From CBDFKK01 sp965248815 (GTDB lineage Bacteria; Pseudomonadota; Alphaproteobacteria; SMXP01), in assembly GCA_965248815.1 (NCBI GenBank), contig CBDFKK010000008.1:1054001-1118000 (forward strand): a DNA stretch of 64,000 nucleotides, written 5' to 3'. Under the pieces are notes generated by a model. That model did not search any database. It was not told the origin of the DNA and saw only the letters and a program-made list of their open reading frames with translations. Positions 26,589 through 34,257 of the stretch are shown here, piece after piece. The translations under genes were made by a program, and so were the position numbers. The stretch's first letter is position 1; each line of letters opens with the position of its first letter.

Positions 26589-27613
26589 ATGACTCACCAC
26601 TCGCGTTGGCGGCTCGCGTTCGCATTGATCATCGGACTTACAGTTTTTCCACTGCAAATCGCGTTGACAGACGAAGCCAAGTCCTACAAATCGGAACCGG
26701 GGCCTTTTGACATTTCAGACACCAAACTTTCTCTCTTGATGCCAGATCAAGGCCGAACGTTGCAGATGCGAGTCGCATACCCCAGCAAAGTGGGCGAGTT
26801 TCCCGTCGGTGTTTTTTCCCATGGTGGCGCTACCGTGGAACGTCTGGAGGCCTATTCGGTAATTACGGATCATTGGGCTTCCCACGGTTACGTGGTCGTG
26901 CGGCCCGTGCATCTGGATGCCATGGCCAGATCCGGCATGCTCAGTGAAACAGAAATCGCCGCACTTCAGTGGCAGCCGGCCGAAGGCATCAATCCAATCA
27001 ACACGGCGCGAATAGAAGATGTGTCCTTTATTGTCGACTCCTTGCCGGAAATTGAAGCGAGTTTGCCAGAGTTAGTTGGCCAGCTCGACAAGGAACGATT
27101 GGTCATGGCCGGTCATTCTCATGGCTCGGCCATCACGCTTGGTATTATGGGTGTGAAACTCAAACACCCGGATACAGGATCTATCACCGGGAATGAGGAC
27201 GACAGATTTGATGCGGCCGTTTTTCTGAGTGAACCGGGCAACACTGTATTCATGCCCTATCAGCCGTGGCGTGCAATCCAAGACAAGCCATCATTGGTAG
27301 TTTCGGGAACCAACGATTTTGGCAAAGGGCCGGGTATCCCCGGTTTCAGATACCAAATTGAATCGCAAGGTTTATCCGCGACCGACAAGAGGCACCTTTT
27401 ATATATTCAGGATTTAGATCAGCGCTGGGGCGGTCTCATTAGAGGAGAAGACGAATACGCTCGTGGCCCAGATCATGATGCTGTTAGCATCATTCGGGGG
27501 TGACGACGGCGTTTTTGGATGCCTACATAAAGTCAGACACGGATGCTGCCGCCTTCCTAGCAAGCAAAGAAATCGAGAGATTATCTAATAGCCGTGCATC
27601 GTTGACGCAGTAA
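26589..27613 (+). pseudogene. Exported alpha/beta hydrolase, frameshifted near its 3' end
   Basis: The intact frame runs 26589-27503 (304 residues). It has a signal peptide, the nucleophile motif MAGHSHGSAI and a DPD-like acid region. It stops at TGA 27501 straight after a run of five G (27496-27500). In the -1 frame, reading on from 27500 gives TTAFLDAYIKSD and further to TAA at 27611. This matches the C-terminus of the intact homologue at 46716 (STAFLDAYLKDD). One missing G explains the break. The repaired product would be about 341 residues against 343 for the homologue. Only the last 37 residues are lost, so the short form might still fold; a sequencing error in the homopolymer is also possible. 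Confidence 0.85.
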
Positions 27614-27660
27614 TGCGTGTTTCGCTCATGGGTGATCATGACGGACTATGAGAGCCTGGT

Positions 27661-27850
27661 GCCGAAATCCGCTTTCGGCTAAACCCAGCCGAAATAGTCT
27701 TTCTCAATTTGCAACCGCTCTGCCCCTGAAAGCCGACGCTCAAATCAGTATTTCCACAATCACATTATTTTCGTCTGCTTCTTGTCGATGAGCAGATTCA
27801 TTTAGCGGTGCTGTCATTCGGTTGCATGTGACCCCGTAGCTGACATTCTA
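27661..27850 (+). repeat. Degenerate intergenic repeat, copy R1
   Basis: First of several related intergenic segments. It shares with R4 the core TCCGCT..GGCTA..CCAGCCGAAAT.GTCT and AATTTGC.ACCGCT.T.CCCC, and with R2 the core CCTGAAAGCCGAC.CTCA.ATCAG, CACAAT.ACATTA-like sequence and a hairpin TCTGCT...AGCAGA (27774-27796). It fills the gap before the secreted hydrolase pseudogene. Confidence 0.6.
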
Positions 27851-27897
27851 AGTTTCGATAGGTACGATGCTCTACGCGTGACATGAAGGAATTATCC

Positions 27898-29214
27898 ATG
27901 AGGCTGCCCAAACTTTTGCAGCAGAAATTCGTACAGGCACTGCCTGTCAATATTTCTTTGGCGTTTGTGACCATAGTTAGCACTCACACTCAGGTATACG
28001 CCGCAGATCCATGCGGATTCGCGAACACCGTCATTCATGAGACCGAAGCAAATGATTTCTTGCTTTGCGGAGGTGGATTACCCGAAGAGATTGAGATTGA
28101 GATCGGGGGTGACGACATCACGCTAGAGTATTTGCATTCCCTCGCGAAATGCGCGCCTGGCGATGATCGCCCCGGATTTCATATCGTGTTGAAGGCCAAT
28201 CAAAGTATTGGTCAAGTAAAGGTCGGATTCTCAAATCCTTCAACCGGGTCGTTAGTTTGTCAGTCGACGATTACCTTATTGCCCGAACGCGATACACCCG
28301 AACTCGCGTGGCTCAATGCCATGCCGCCAAGCGCGGCCAAAGTGATTGAAGTGGACGGCATCGCGACGCGCTACTTCGAATTCGGAGATGGGCCGCCCCT
28401 GCTACTTGTTCATGGCGGCCAGGCGGGCGGTAGCAACAATAGCGCACAAAAGTGGGAACAAAATGTTCAAGGGCTGGCCAAACATTTTCGCGTCATTGCG
28501 CTCGACCGCTTGGCTCAGACGGGAACGGACAACTTGCCGCGCGCCGAAGATTATGAGGACTACTTTGCACGCGACGCCGAACACCTTGAAGCCTTTGTTG
28601 CGGCACTGGACCTTAGTAGCGTAACCTTGGTCGGTCATTCCCAAGGCGGCTGGCCGGTCACTGCACTGGCTCTCAACCAGCCTGAACTTGTGACTTGTTT
28701 GGTCAACGTCGATACGGTGATGGTGCCTGACGATCTGACGCTGATGCGGCAAGCCCTTTCGTTTTTGATTTATACATCCGCCTTTATCCACCCGCCTGCG
28801 GGCCCGACTTTTTATAGCGCGCGTCGCGCTATGGCATTGTGATATCCGAGTGAGAACAACATAACGCCAGCAAAAGCGCAACGGGTTGTCGATCAATTCA
28901 ATTTGCCCAAAACCAAAACCGCGCGCGACCATATGGCAGCAGTGCGGATGACACCGCAACATCCGAGTTTTCAGGGACTAAAACAAAAAGTCTTTGAAAG
29001 AATCGCAGCAGGCGACTTGAGGGCTAAAAATCTAGTGATTTGGGGAGGTAAGGACCCTCAAGTGCCCCTTGGTTTGGGCGAACAATTTAACGAATTGCTA
29101 GCCGCCGCAGGTATCACGACAACACTTGAAGTCATAGACGACGCGGGGCATGCGCCGTTTGTTGAATTTCCTGATGTGTTTAACGATCTGGTGATCGATT
29201 ATTGTGGAACGTAG
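27898..29214 (+). pseudogene. Secreted alpha/beta hydrolase interrupted by an in-frame TGA
   Basis: Reading from ATG 27898 (AAGGA ribosome-binding site), the product has a signal peptide ending near VYAAD. A cysteine-containing N-terminal domain of about 110 residues follows, then an alpha/beta hydrolase domain with HGGQAGG and nucleophile VGHSQGGWP. A TGA at 28840-28842 stops it after ARRAMAL. The same frame continues without another stop to TAG at 29212 and supplies YPSENNITPAKAQRVV, the acid loop GGKDPQVPLG and the catalytic histidine DAGHAPFVEFP. The break is thus one nonsense codon, probably from TGG or a similar sense codon, and it removes two of three catalytic residues. The full product would be about 438 residues. 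Confidence 0.85.
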
Positions 29215-29299
29215 TGCTCATTGCGAGCGCACTACTTTGGCCTTGTGAATAATTTGTCCGCTTGTGGCTAGCTGCATTCGTCAGTTTAAGCAGCTAACC

Positions 29300-29444
29300 G
29301 CGACCGGTTGAGCCCGCACCCTGAAAGCCGACACTCATATCAGCACAACCGTTTCCACATTAATATACGTCTGCTTGTTGGTGATAAGCAGACTCTTTTA
29401 GTGGTGCCACGGTTCGGCAGAAGTTGACCCTTAGGCGACATTCA
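29300..29444 (+). repeat. Degenerate intergenic repeat, copy R2
   Basis: Aligns by eye with the second half of R1: CCTGAAAGCCGACACTCA, TTTCCACATTAATA, then the hairpin GTCTGCTT-N9-AAGCAGAC (29369-29393, eight perfect pairs) followed by TCTTTTA. The hairpin plus T-rich tail could act as a rho-independent terminator for the hydrolase pseudogene. Its last bases overlap the original stop codon of the IS-interrupted membrane-protein gene. The remainder of 29215-29441 shows no gene. Confidence 0.6.
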
Positions 29445-29494
29445 CTCACCAAGGATTTCTAATCGGACAATAATGCCGTCAACATGCCAAATCT

Positions 29495-29498
29495 CTAC
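29495..29498. repeat. 4-bp target-site duplication CTAC of IS copy A
   Basis: CTAC at 29495-29498 is repeated at 30785-30788, directly flanking the AGAGGTGG/CCACCTCT ends of IS copy A. Keeping one copy restores the interrupted reading frame, which supports both the duplication and the assigned ends. Confidence 0.85.
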
Positions 29499-29559
29499 AG
29501 AGGTGGTTCGGTTTGTTTGAACAACTTTCGGACTGCGGATAAGTGGATTTCAGCCCCTG

Positions 29560-30390
29560 TTATGCCGCGACCGGGATTGGTTGCAGCACGTTGAAGTAAG
29601 CCTGATCGGGTGTCTGGCGGTCAAGCGATGAATGCGGTCTCTTGGTGTTATAAAAGACCAAATATTTGCCGAGGGCGGCTCGGGCTTGTGGAACATTGCC
29701 ATAGGCATGCAGATAGACCTCCTCGTATTTGACCGTGCGCCACAGCCGTTCAACAAAGACATTGTCCCGCCACGCTCCCTTGCCATCCATGCTGATGGCG
29801 ATTTCAGCATCCTTCAGGATTTGTGTGAAAGCGATGGAGGTAAACTGCGAGCCCTGATCGGTGTTGAAGATGTCCGGCTTACCGTAACGGGCCAGTGCTT
29901 CTTCAACGGCTTCAATGCAAAAGTCTGCTTCCAGTGTGATAGAGAGCCGCCAGGACAGGACACGCCGGCTGAACCAGTCAACCACTGCGGCCAGATAAAC
30001 AAAGCCCCGTGCCATTGGAATGTAGGTGATATCCATCGCCCAGACCTGATTGGGTTGGGTGACCGGCAGCTTACGCAACAGATAGGGATAGATTTTGTGG
30101 CCCGGTGCAGGCTTGGACGTGTTCGGGCGGCGATAAATAGCCTCAAGCCCCATACGCTTCATCAGTGTTGTGACGTGCAGGCGGCCAACCTTGTATCCTT
30201 CACCAAGCAATAGTCCCTGCAGCATCCTGCTGCCTGCAAAGGGATAGTCGAGATGCAATTCATCAATCCGGCGCATCAGTGCCAGATCACCGACCGATAC
30301 GGGACGGGGCTGATAATAGACGCTGCCCCGGCTGATCTTGAGCGCCTTGGCCTGACGGCTGAGCGAGAGTTTATGTTTGCGGTCGATCAT
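29560..30390 (-). CDS. IS3-family transposase OrfB (copy A)
   Basis: A 276-residue catalytic transposase with an rve integrase core. The DDE triad is D120 (AMDITYIP), D178 (NTDQGSQF) and E214 (FVERLWR), with 35 residues between the second Asp and Glu, the IS3 D(35)E hallmark. The N-terminus has the HTH_21-type SGSRMLQGLL-like segment. Its ATG overlaps the orfA stop in ATGA. The product may be made by coupling or by -1 frameshifting on the AAAA stretch before it. Confidence 0.95.
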   Translation of the reverse strand: MIDRKHKLSLSRQAKALKISRGSVYYQPRPVSVGDLALMRRIDELHLDYPFAGSRMLQGLLLGEGYKVGRLHVTTLMKRMGLEAIYRRPNTSKPAPGHKIYPYLLRKLPVTQPNQVWAMDITYIPMARGFVYLAAVVDWFSRRVLSWRLSITLEADFCIEAVEEALARYGKPDIFNTDQGSQFTSIAFTQILKDAEIAISMDGKGAWRDNVFVERLWRTVKYEEVYLHAYGNVPQARAALGKYLVFYNTKRPHSSLDRQTPDQAYFNVLQPIPVAA

Positions 30391-30698
30391 TTTCTTGCGC
30401 TCGGCAATCCCGCCTTGGTGAGCGCATCGCCTAAAAAATCATTCTCAAGCGTCAGCTCCCCAATCTTGGCATGGAGCCTCTTCACATCAACACGGGGTGC
30501 AGGCAGCGGTGATTTACCCTCCCGCCCAAAAACACCCGCTGCACCCTCAAGGAGCTGATCTTTCCATTGCTTGATCTGGTTAGGATGAACATCAAACTGC
30601 TGAGCGAGTTCTCCCAATGTCTGCTCACCGCGAACGGCCGCAAGGGCCACCTTCGACTTGAACGCAGGTGTATGATTGCGACGTGGTCGTCTTGCCAT
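30387..30698 (-). CDS. IS3-family transposase OrfA (copy A)
   Basis: A 103-residue DNA-binding subunit starting at MARRPRRNHTPAFKSKVALA. It has the helix-turn-helix of HTH_Tnp_1 (LGELAQQFDVHPNQIKQWK) and a C-terminal leucine-zipper-like coiled coil (KRLHAKIGELTLENDFL). AGGAG lies seven bases before the ATG. The longer frame upstream reaches into the IS left end and is not needed. Confidence 0.93.
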   Translation of the reverse strand: MARRPRRNHTPAFKSKVALAAVRGEQTLGELAQQFDVHPNQIKQWKDQLLEGAAGVFGREGKSPLPAPRVDVKRLHAKIGELTLENDFLGDALTKAGLPSARK

Positions 30699-31386
30699 AG
30701 TGGATCTCCTGTTGCCGGCGATCATGCCGCCTACAGGCCAAAATTCCACTTATCTCAACTGTGCAGATTTCCCGAGCCACCTCTCTACATTCAATCGTTC
30801 GTTGATTGGTCCGCCGCAGGCTTTGGATTGATGAAACCCGCCCGTGATAAGAAAATCGGAGTATTCAAATAAGTTATTTCCAACTCGAAATTGTTCTACA
30901 GGATGCTCCTGCGGGTTTTGTCTATTGCCAACAGTGGCGCCTCTTGCAAGTCTTTCACATCTGTCGGCGGGTATGAAACCTTCGATTATGCCGTGGACAA
31001 CCTTATAGTCCCCAGATTCGTATGCACGCGCCAGGGCGAGATATTGGTATACAACCAAAGCGGGGCTCAAAACTCCGACGACGATAAAGACACTGCCCCC
31101 AAAAACAACGATGTAACTCACAATTCCGAATTGCTTCTTCCTTATCAAGGGCAGCCACTTGATAACGGCATTTGTGAGCCTGTTGCGAAATTTGAGCATT
31201 AGTAGACCAACTGACAAAAAGGCTATAAAGCCCAAGAGGGCCAACCACCAGACTTCAAAACCGGCGCTTGCGAGATCGAAAGTTAGACTTCGTTCCAACT
31301 CTACGTCCATCCCAATTGCGCGAGCATGCACTGCTCCTGTGTCTTGATCTGAATCTTGGAATGCACCGATTATGCAGTCAATTGAA

Positions 31387-31448
31387 GAGTCCGCTATTGG
31401 CTATTTCCAGCCGAAATGGTCTAGATCAATTTGCGACCGCTGTTCCCC
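31387..31448 (+). repeat. Degenerate intergenic repeat, copy R4, cut by IS copy B
   Basis: Aligns with the first 60 bases of R1 (TCCGCTATTGGCTATTTCC, AGCCGAAATGGTCT, CAATTTGCGACCGCT) and stops at CCCC, where IS copy B begins. The remainder of the repeat, including the hairpin, is missing and does not reappear on the other side of the IS. Confidence 0.6.
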
Positions 31449-31534
31449 AGAGGTGGCTCGGGAAATCTGCACAGTTGAGATAAGTGGAATTTTGGCCTGT
31501 AGGCGGCATGATCGCCGGCAACAGGAGATCCACT

Positions 31535-31846
31535 ATGGCAAGACGACCACGTCGCAATCATACACCTGCGTTCAAGTCGAAGGTGGCCCTTGCGGCCGTT
31601 CGCGGTGAGCAGACATTGGGAGAACTCGCTCAGCAGTTTGATGTTCATCCTAACCAGATCAAGCAATGGAAAGATCAGCTCCTTGAGGGTGCAGCGGGTG
31701 TTTTTGGGCGGGAGGGTAAATCACCGCTGCCTGCACCCCGTGTTGATGTGAAGAGGCTCCATGCCAAGATTGGGGAGCTGACGCTTGAGAATGATTTTTT
31801 AGGCGATGCGCTCACCAAGGCGGGATTGCCGAGCGCAAGAAAATGA
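31535..31846 (+). CDS. IS3-family transposase OrfA (copy B)
   Basis: A 103-residue protein identical in sequence to the OrfA of copy A, with the same AGGAG ribosome-binding site, helix-turn-helix and terminal coiled coil. Its stop overlaps the orfB start in ATGA. Confidence 0.93.
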   Translation: MARRPRRNHTPAFKSKVALAAVRGEQTLGELAQQFDVHPNQIKQWKDQLLEGAAGVFGREGKSPLPAPRVDVKRLHAKIGELTLENDFLGDALTKAGLPSARK

Positions 31847-32673
31847 TCGACCGCAAACATAAACTCTCGCTCAGCCGTCAGGCCAAGGCGCTCAAGATCA
31901 GCCGGGGCAGCGTCTATTATCAGCCCCGTCCCGTATCGGTCGGTGATCTGGCACTGATGCGCCGGATTGATGAATTGCATCTCGACTATCCCTTTGCAGG
32001 CAGCAGGATGCTGCAGGGACTATTGCTTGGTGAAGGATACAAGGTTGGCCGCCTGCACGTCACAACACTGATGAAGCGTATGGGGCTTGAGGCTATTTAT
32101 CGCCGCCCGAACACGTCCAAGCCTGCACCGGGCCACAAAATCTATCCCTATCTGTTGCGTAAGCTGCCGGTCACCCAACCCAATCAGGTCTGGGCGATGG
32201 ATATCACCTACATTCCAATGGCACGGGGCTTTGTTTATCTGGCCGCAGTGGTTGACTGGTTCAGCCGGCGTGTCCTGTCCTGGCGGCTCTCTATCACACT
32301 GGAAGCAGACTTTTGCATTGAAGCCGTTGAAGAAGCACTGGCCCGTTACGGTAAGCCGGACATCTTCAACACCGATCAGGGCTCGCAGTTTACCTCCATC
32401 GCTTTCACACAAATCCTGAAGGATGCTGAAATCGCCATCAGCATGGATGGCAAGGGAGCGTGGCGGGACAATGTCTTTGTTGAACGGCTGTGGCGCACGG
32501 TCAAATACGAGGAGGTCTATCTGCATGCCTATGGCAATGTTCCACAAGCCCGAGCCGCCCTCGGCAAATATTTGGTCTTTTACAACACCAAGAGACCGCA
32601 TTCATCGCTTGACCGCCAGACACCCGATCAGGCTTACTTCAACGTGCTGCAACCAATCCCGGTCGCGGCATAA
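31843..32673 (+). CDS. IS3-family transposase OrfB (copy B)
   Basis: A 276-residue protein identical to OrfB of copy A, with the intact D120-D178-E214 triad. One silent base differs from copy A near position 32583. The element therefore appears able to supply transposase for both copies. Confidence 0.95.
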   Translation: MIDRKHKLSLSRQAKALKISRGSVYYQPRPVSVGDLALMRRIDELHLDYPFAGSRMLQGLLLGEGYKVGRLHVTTLMKRMGLEAIYRRPNTSKPAPGHKIYPYLLRKLPVTQPNQVWAMDITYIPMARGFVYLAAVVDWFSRRVLSWRLSITLEADFCIEAVEEALARYGKPDIFNTDQGSQFTSIAFTQILKDAEIAISMDGKGAWRDNVFVERLWRTVKYEEVYLHAYGNVPQARAALGKYLVFYNTKRPHSSLDRQTPDQAYFNVLQPIPVAA

Positions 32674-32734
32674 CAGGGGCTGAAATCCACTTATCCGCAG
32701 TCCGAAAGTTGTTCAAACAAACCGAACCACCTCT

Positions 32735-32974
32735 TGAGAATCTTGACCCATTTTCATTGCTTGACGAGTCGAAGGTTATCTTAGAATCCTCTTTAATTGG
32801 ATATTCCTTCAAGGCAACAACAAATTCCGCAAACTTTTTTGGGTGAACGTAACAGTTCGCCGTTCCGGAAAAGAGGGAATTAGTTCCAAAGACCCCAAGA
32901 TGAAGAGTGCCACTCTTGCTAAGTAGCTCGATTTCTAGCCTCGGTTTCATTCTATGGAGCATACAACACTTCAT
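32735..32974 (-). pseudogene. Small hypothetical gene truncated by IS copy B
   Basis: Up to 80 codons remain before the frame runs into the IS end at 32734. The readable part (LEIELLSKSGTLHLGVFG, then GTANCYVHPKKFAEFVVALKEYP) resembles a small uncharacterised protein family that I know only as hypothetical; those proteins continue for roughly 50 more residues. The start may be at 32974 or at 32950 (MKPRLEIE). The missing 3' part is not found elsewhere in the window, so it was deleted rather than separated. Confidence 0.6.
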
Positions 32975-33060
32975 GACCGCTATTGGCTACTTTGAGCCGT
33001 AGTAAGTGCGGTTTGATTCCGTCTGCTTACCGCTTGCGGGATCAAAAGCAGACGTTCGGC
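32975..33060 (+). repeat. Degenerate intergenic repeat, copy R3
   Basis: Begins CCGCTATTGGCTACTTTGAGCC, matching R4, and contains the hairpin CGTCTGCTT-N17-AAGCAGACG (33020-33054, nine perfect pairs) also seen in R1 and R2. It lies between the truncated gene and the end of the LLM oxidoreductase gene. Confidence 0.6.
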
Positions 33061-33072
33061 TAGTCACTAAAT

Positions 33073-34116
33073 TTAAGAGAACTCAGGCACGACCCGTTCG
33101 CAAATCATCTTGACGCTGTCCATGGGATCGTCGAAGAGCTTTAGGGCTAAATCCGCAAAGCCCGCCGCCTCTAACTCACGATAGCGTTCAACTTCTTGAT
33201 CGATATCGCCGGGATCGCCGGAGGATGTCACGGCACCGATCAACTCATCGACAAGTTCGGGAGGAACGTTTTCGATCTCGCCCGAACGGGTGTGATAGGC
33301 CCTGGCGAAATCCTCAAAATTATCCTTGACGAACTGCGCTTTGTCGTCATCCAAGATTAGATCAAGTCCGTGAAACGGAGGCACCAATTGAGTGCGCCAG
33401 ACGAGGGAACGGCGCGCCTCAAATAGGGACCGTTCGCGATCTTGCTTAATGTGCCATGCCCAGTAATTGCCGACACGAAAATCGTCCACGGGCTGTTCCC
33501 GTTTGGCCTGACCCGCGCGAACGTTCTCCATCACCTCGGCGGCCCTGTGAATGGTCAAATCACCCAACTGCATGCCGTCGGCAACCCGCGCGCCCATGCG
33601 CGTCATTTGCGGACCGTCGGAACAGGTGTAGACCAGAGGCGGCGTGGATGTTGCCCACGACTGGCGGCACGGCAACGTAATTTTAAAAAGCTCGCCGTCG
33701 TAACCTTTGACGAGCTCACCGGCACTTGCGGCCTTAACAATTTCGACGGCCTCGCGCACGCCGCGAACGATCCGCATTTTTTTGAAATCAAGATGAACAC
33801 CGTCTGGATGGGTCGAGCTCACAACCGAACCTCCCCCACCGATAGCGACAATGGCGCGGCCTTTGGAAATTTCGTTGAGACTCAAAATTGCATTGGTAAT
33901 TTTTAAGGGGTGCATCTCATAAGGGCTGATCGCCAGAACGCCCAATCTAATCTTACTCGTGGCCATAGCCGCCGGGACAAGGGTGACAAACGCGTCCCAC
34001 GCGCTTTGCAGATTGGAATGCCACAAGGTTCGTATTCCGCCCTCTTCAGCGGCGACAGCGATTTTCGCAACCTGTTCCGGTCTTAAATTGGCATCTAGAA
34101 TAATTTCGATATTCAT
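33073..34116 (-). CDS. LLM-class flavin-dependent oxidoreductase
   Basis: A 347-residue luciferase-like TIM-barrel flavoprotein. Visible family features are an N-terminal beta strand (NIEIILDANL), the LGVLAISPYEMHPLKI block, SKGRAIVAIGGGG and a RVADGMQLGD segment near the flavin site. Such enzymes reduce or monooxygenate using F420H2 or FMNH2; the cofactor cannot be told by eye. It is the last gene of the minus-strand operon with the Rieske oxygenases at 34258 and 35501, after a 141-bp gap. It may carry out a further oxidation of their product. Confidence 0.85.
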   Translation of the reverse strand: MNIEIILDANLRPEQVAKIAVAAEEGGIRTLWHSNLQSAWDAFVTLVPAAMATSKIRLGVLAISPYEMHPLKITNAILSLNEISKGRAIVAIGGGGSVVSSTHPDGVHLDFKKMRIVRGVREAVEIVKAASAGELVKGYDGELFKITLPCRQSWATSTPPLVYTCSDGPQMTRMGARVADGMQLGDLTIHRAAEVMENVRAGQAKREQPVDDFRVGNYWAWHIKQDRERSLFEARRSLVWRTQLVPPFHGLDLILDDDKAQFVKDNFEDFARAYHTRSGEIENVPPELVDELIGAVTSSGDPGDIDQEVERYRELEAAGFADLALKLFDDPMDSVKMICERVVPEFS

Positions 34117-34257
34117 GATTCTGACTTTCTTGGGTCAAACTTTAAGCTGACACTGCCTGCGCCAGGCAGTATAAGCGCCTGAGACATTTCATTGCTGAAA
34201 ACGAAATGATTTCGAAACGGATTTCGTCCACCTTAACCGTTACGGACATCAAGATCC

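Larger units (their letters stand above)
29499..30784 (-). mobile_element. IS3-family insertion sequence, copy A (1,286 bp)
   Basis: A complete element with 13-bp imperfect terminal inverted repeats AGAGGTGG(C/T)TCGG (one mismatch), orfA and orfB overlapping by four bases, and a flanking CTAC duplication. The opposite-strand copy B (31449-32734) has the same length. Comparing the two I found one difference, a silent T/C in the YNTK codon of orfB, so the copies moved recently. The ends start AG rather than the usual TG of IS3 elements. Confidence 0.93.
29442..31310 (-). pseudogene. Membrane-protein gene interrupted by an IS3-family element (copy A)
   Basis: From ATG 31310 (GTG 31331 is an alternative) the frame encodes two transmembrane segments (VWWLALLGFIAFLSVGLLML and a second near FGGSVFIVVGVLSPALVVY). 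A soluble domain with GDYKVVHGIIEGF, FRVGNNLFEYSDF and CGGPINERLNV follows. It then runs into the IS at 30784. Removing 29499-30784 and one CTAC copy restores the frame to VEIWHVDGIIVRLEILGE and a TGA at 29442-29444. That tail fits the widespread uncharacterised pattern FxYSDY...HGGPIxxGLxVRIxY...RLEI as I recall it. The insertion therefore removed the last 17 residues. Confidence 0.85.
31449..32734 (+). mobile_element. IS3-family insertion sequence, copy B (1,286 bp)
   Basis: Same length, ends and genes as copy A, in the opposite orientation, 664 bp away. The flanks are TCCCC on the left and TGAGA on the right, so there is no target-site duplication. The left flank is an interrupted repeat (R4) and the right flank is the inside of another gene. 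This is what a deletion next to the IS, or recombination between IS copies, would leave. Confidence 0.93.

Noticed and set aside
28840..28842. TGA as a selenocysteine codon
   Set aside because: No SECIS-like hairpin is evident directly after it, the family has no selenoprotein that I know of, and the catalytic residues are elsewhere. A nonsense mutation is simpler.
29632..30213. 193-codon frame antisense to the transposase, present in both IS copies
   Set aside because: It repeats only because the IS repeats. Its composition is that of a shadow frame.
30785..31448. The two inverted IS copies as the ends of a composite transposon carrying the membrane-protein gene
   Set aside because: Copy A has its own CTAC duplication around just one IS, and the interrupted gene continues on the outer side of copy A. 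The DNA between is therefore resident, not carried cargo.
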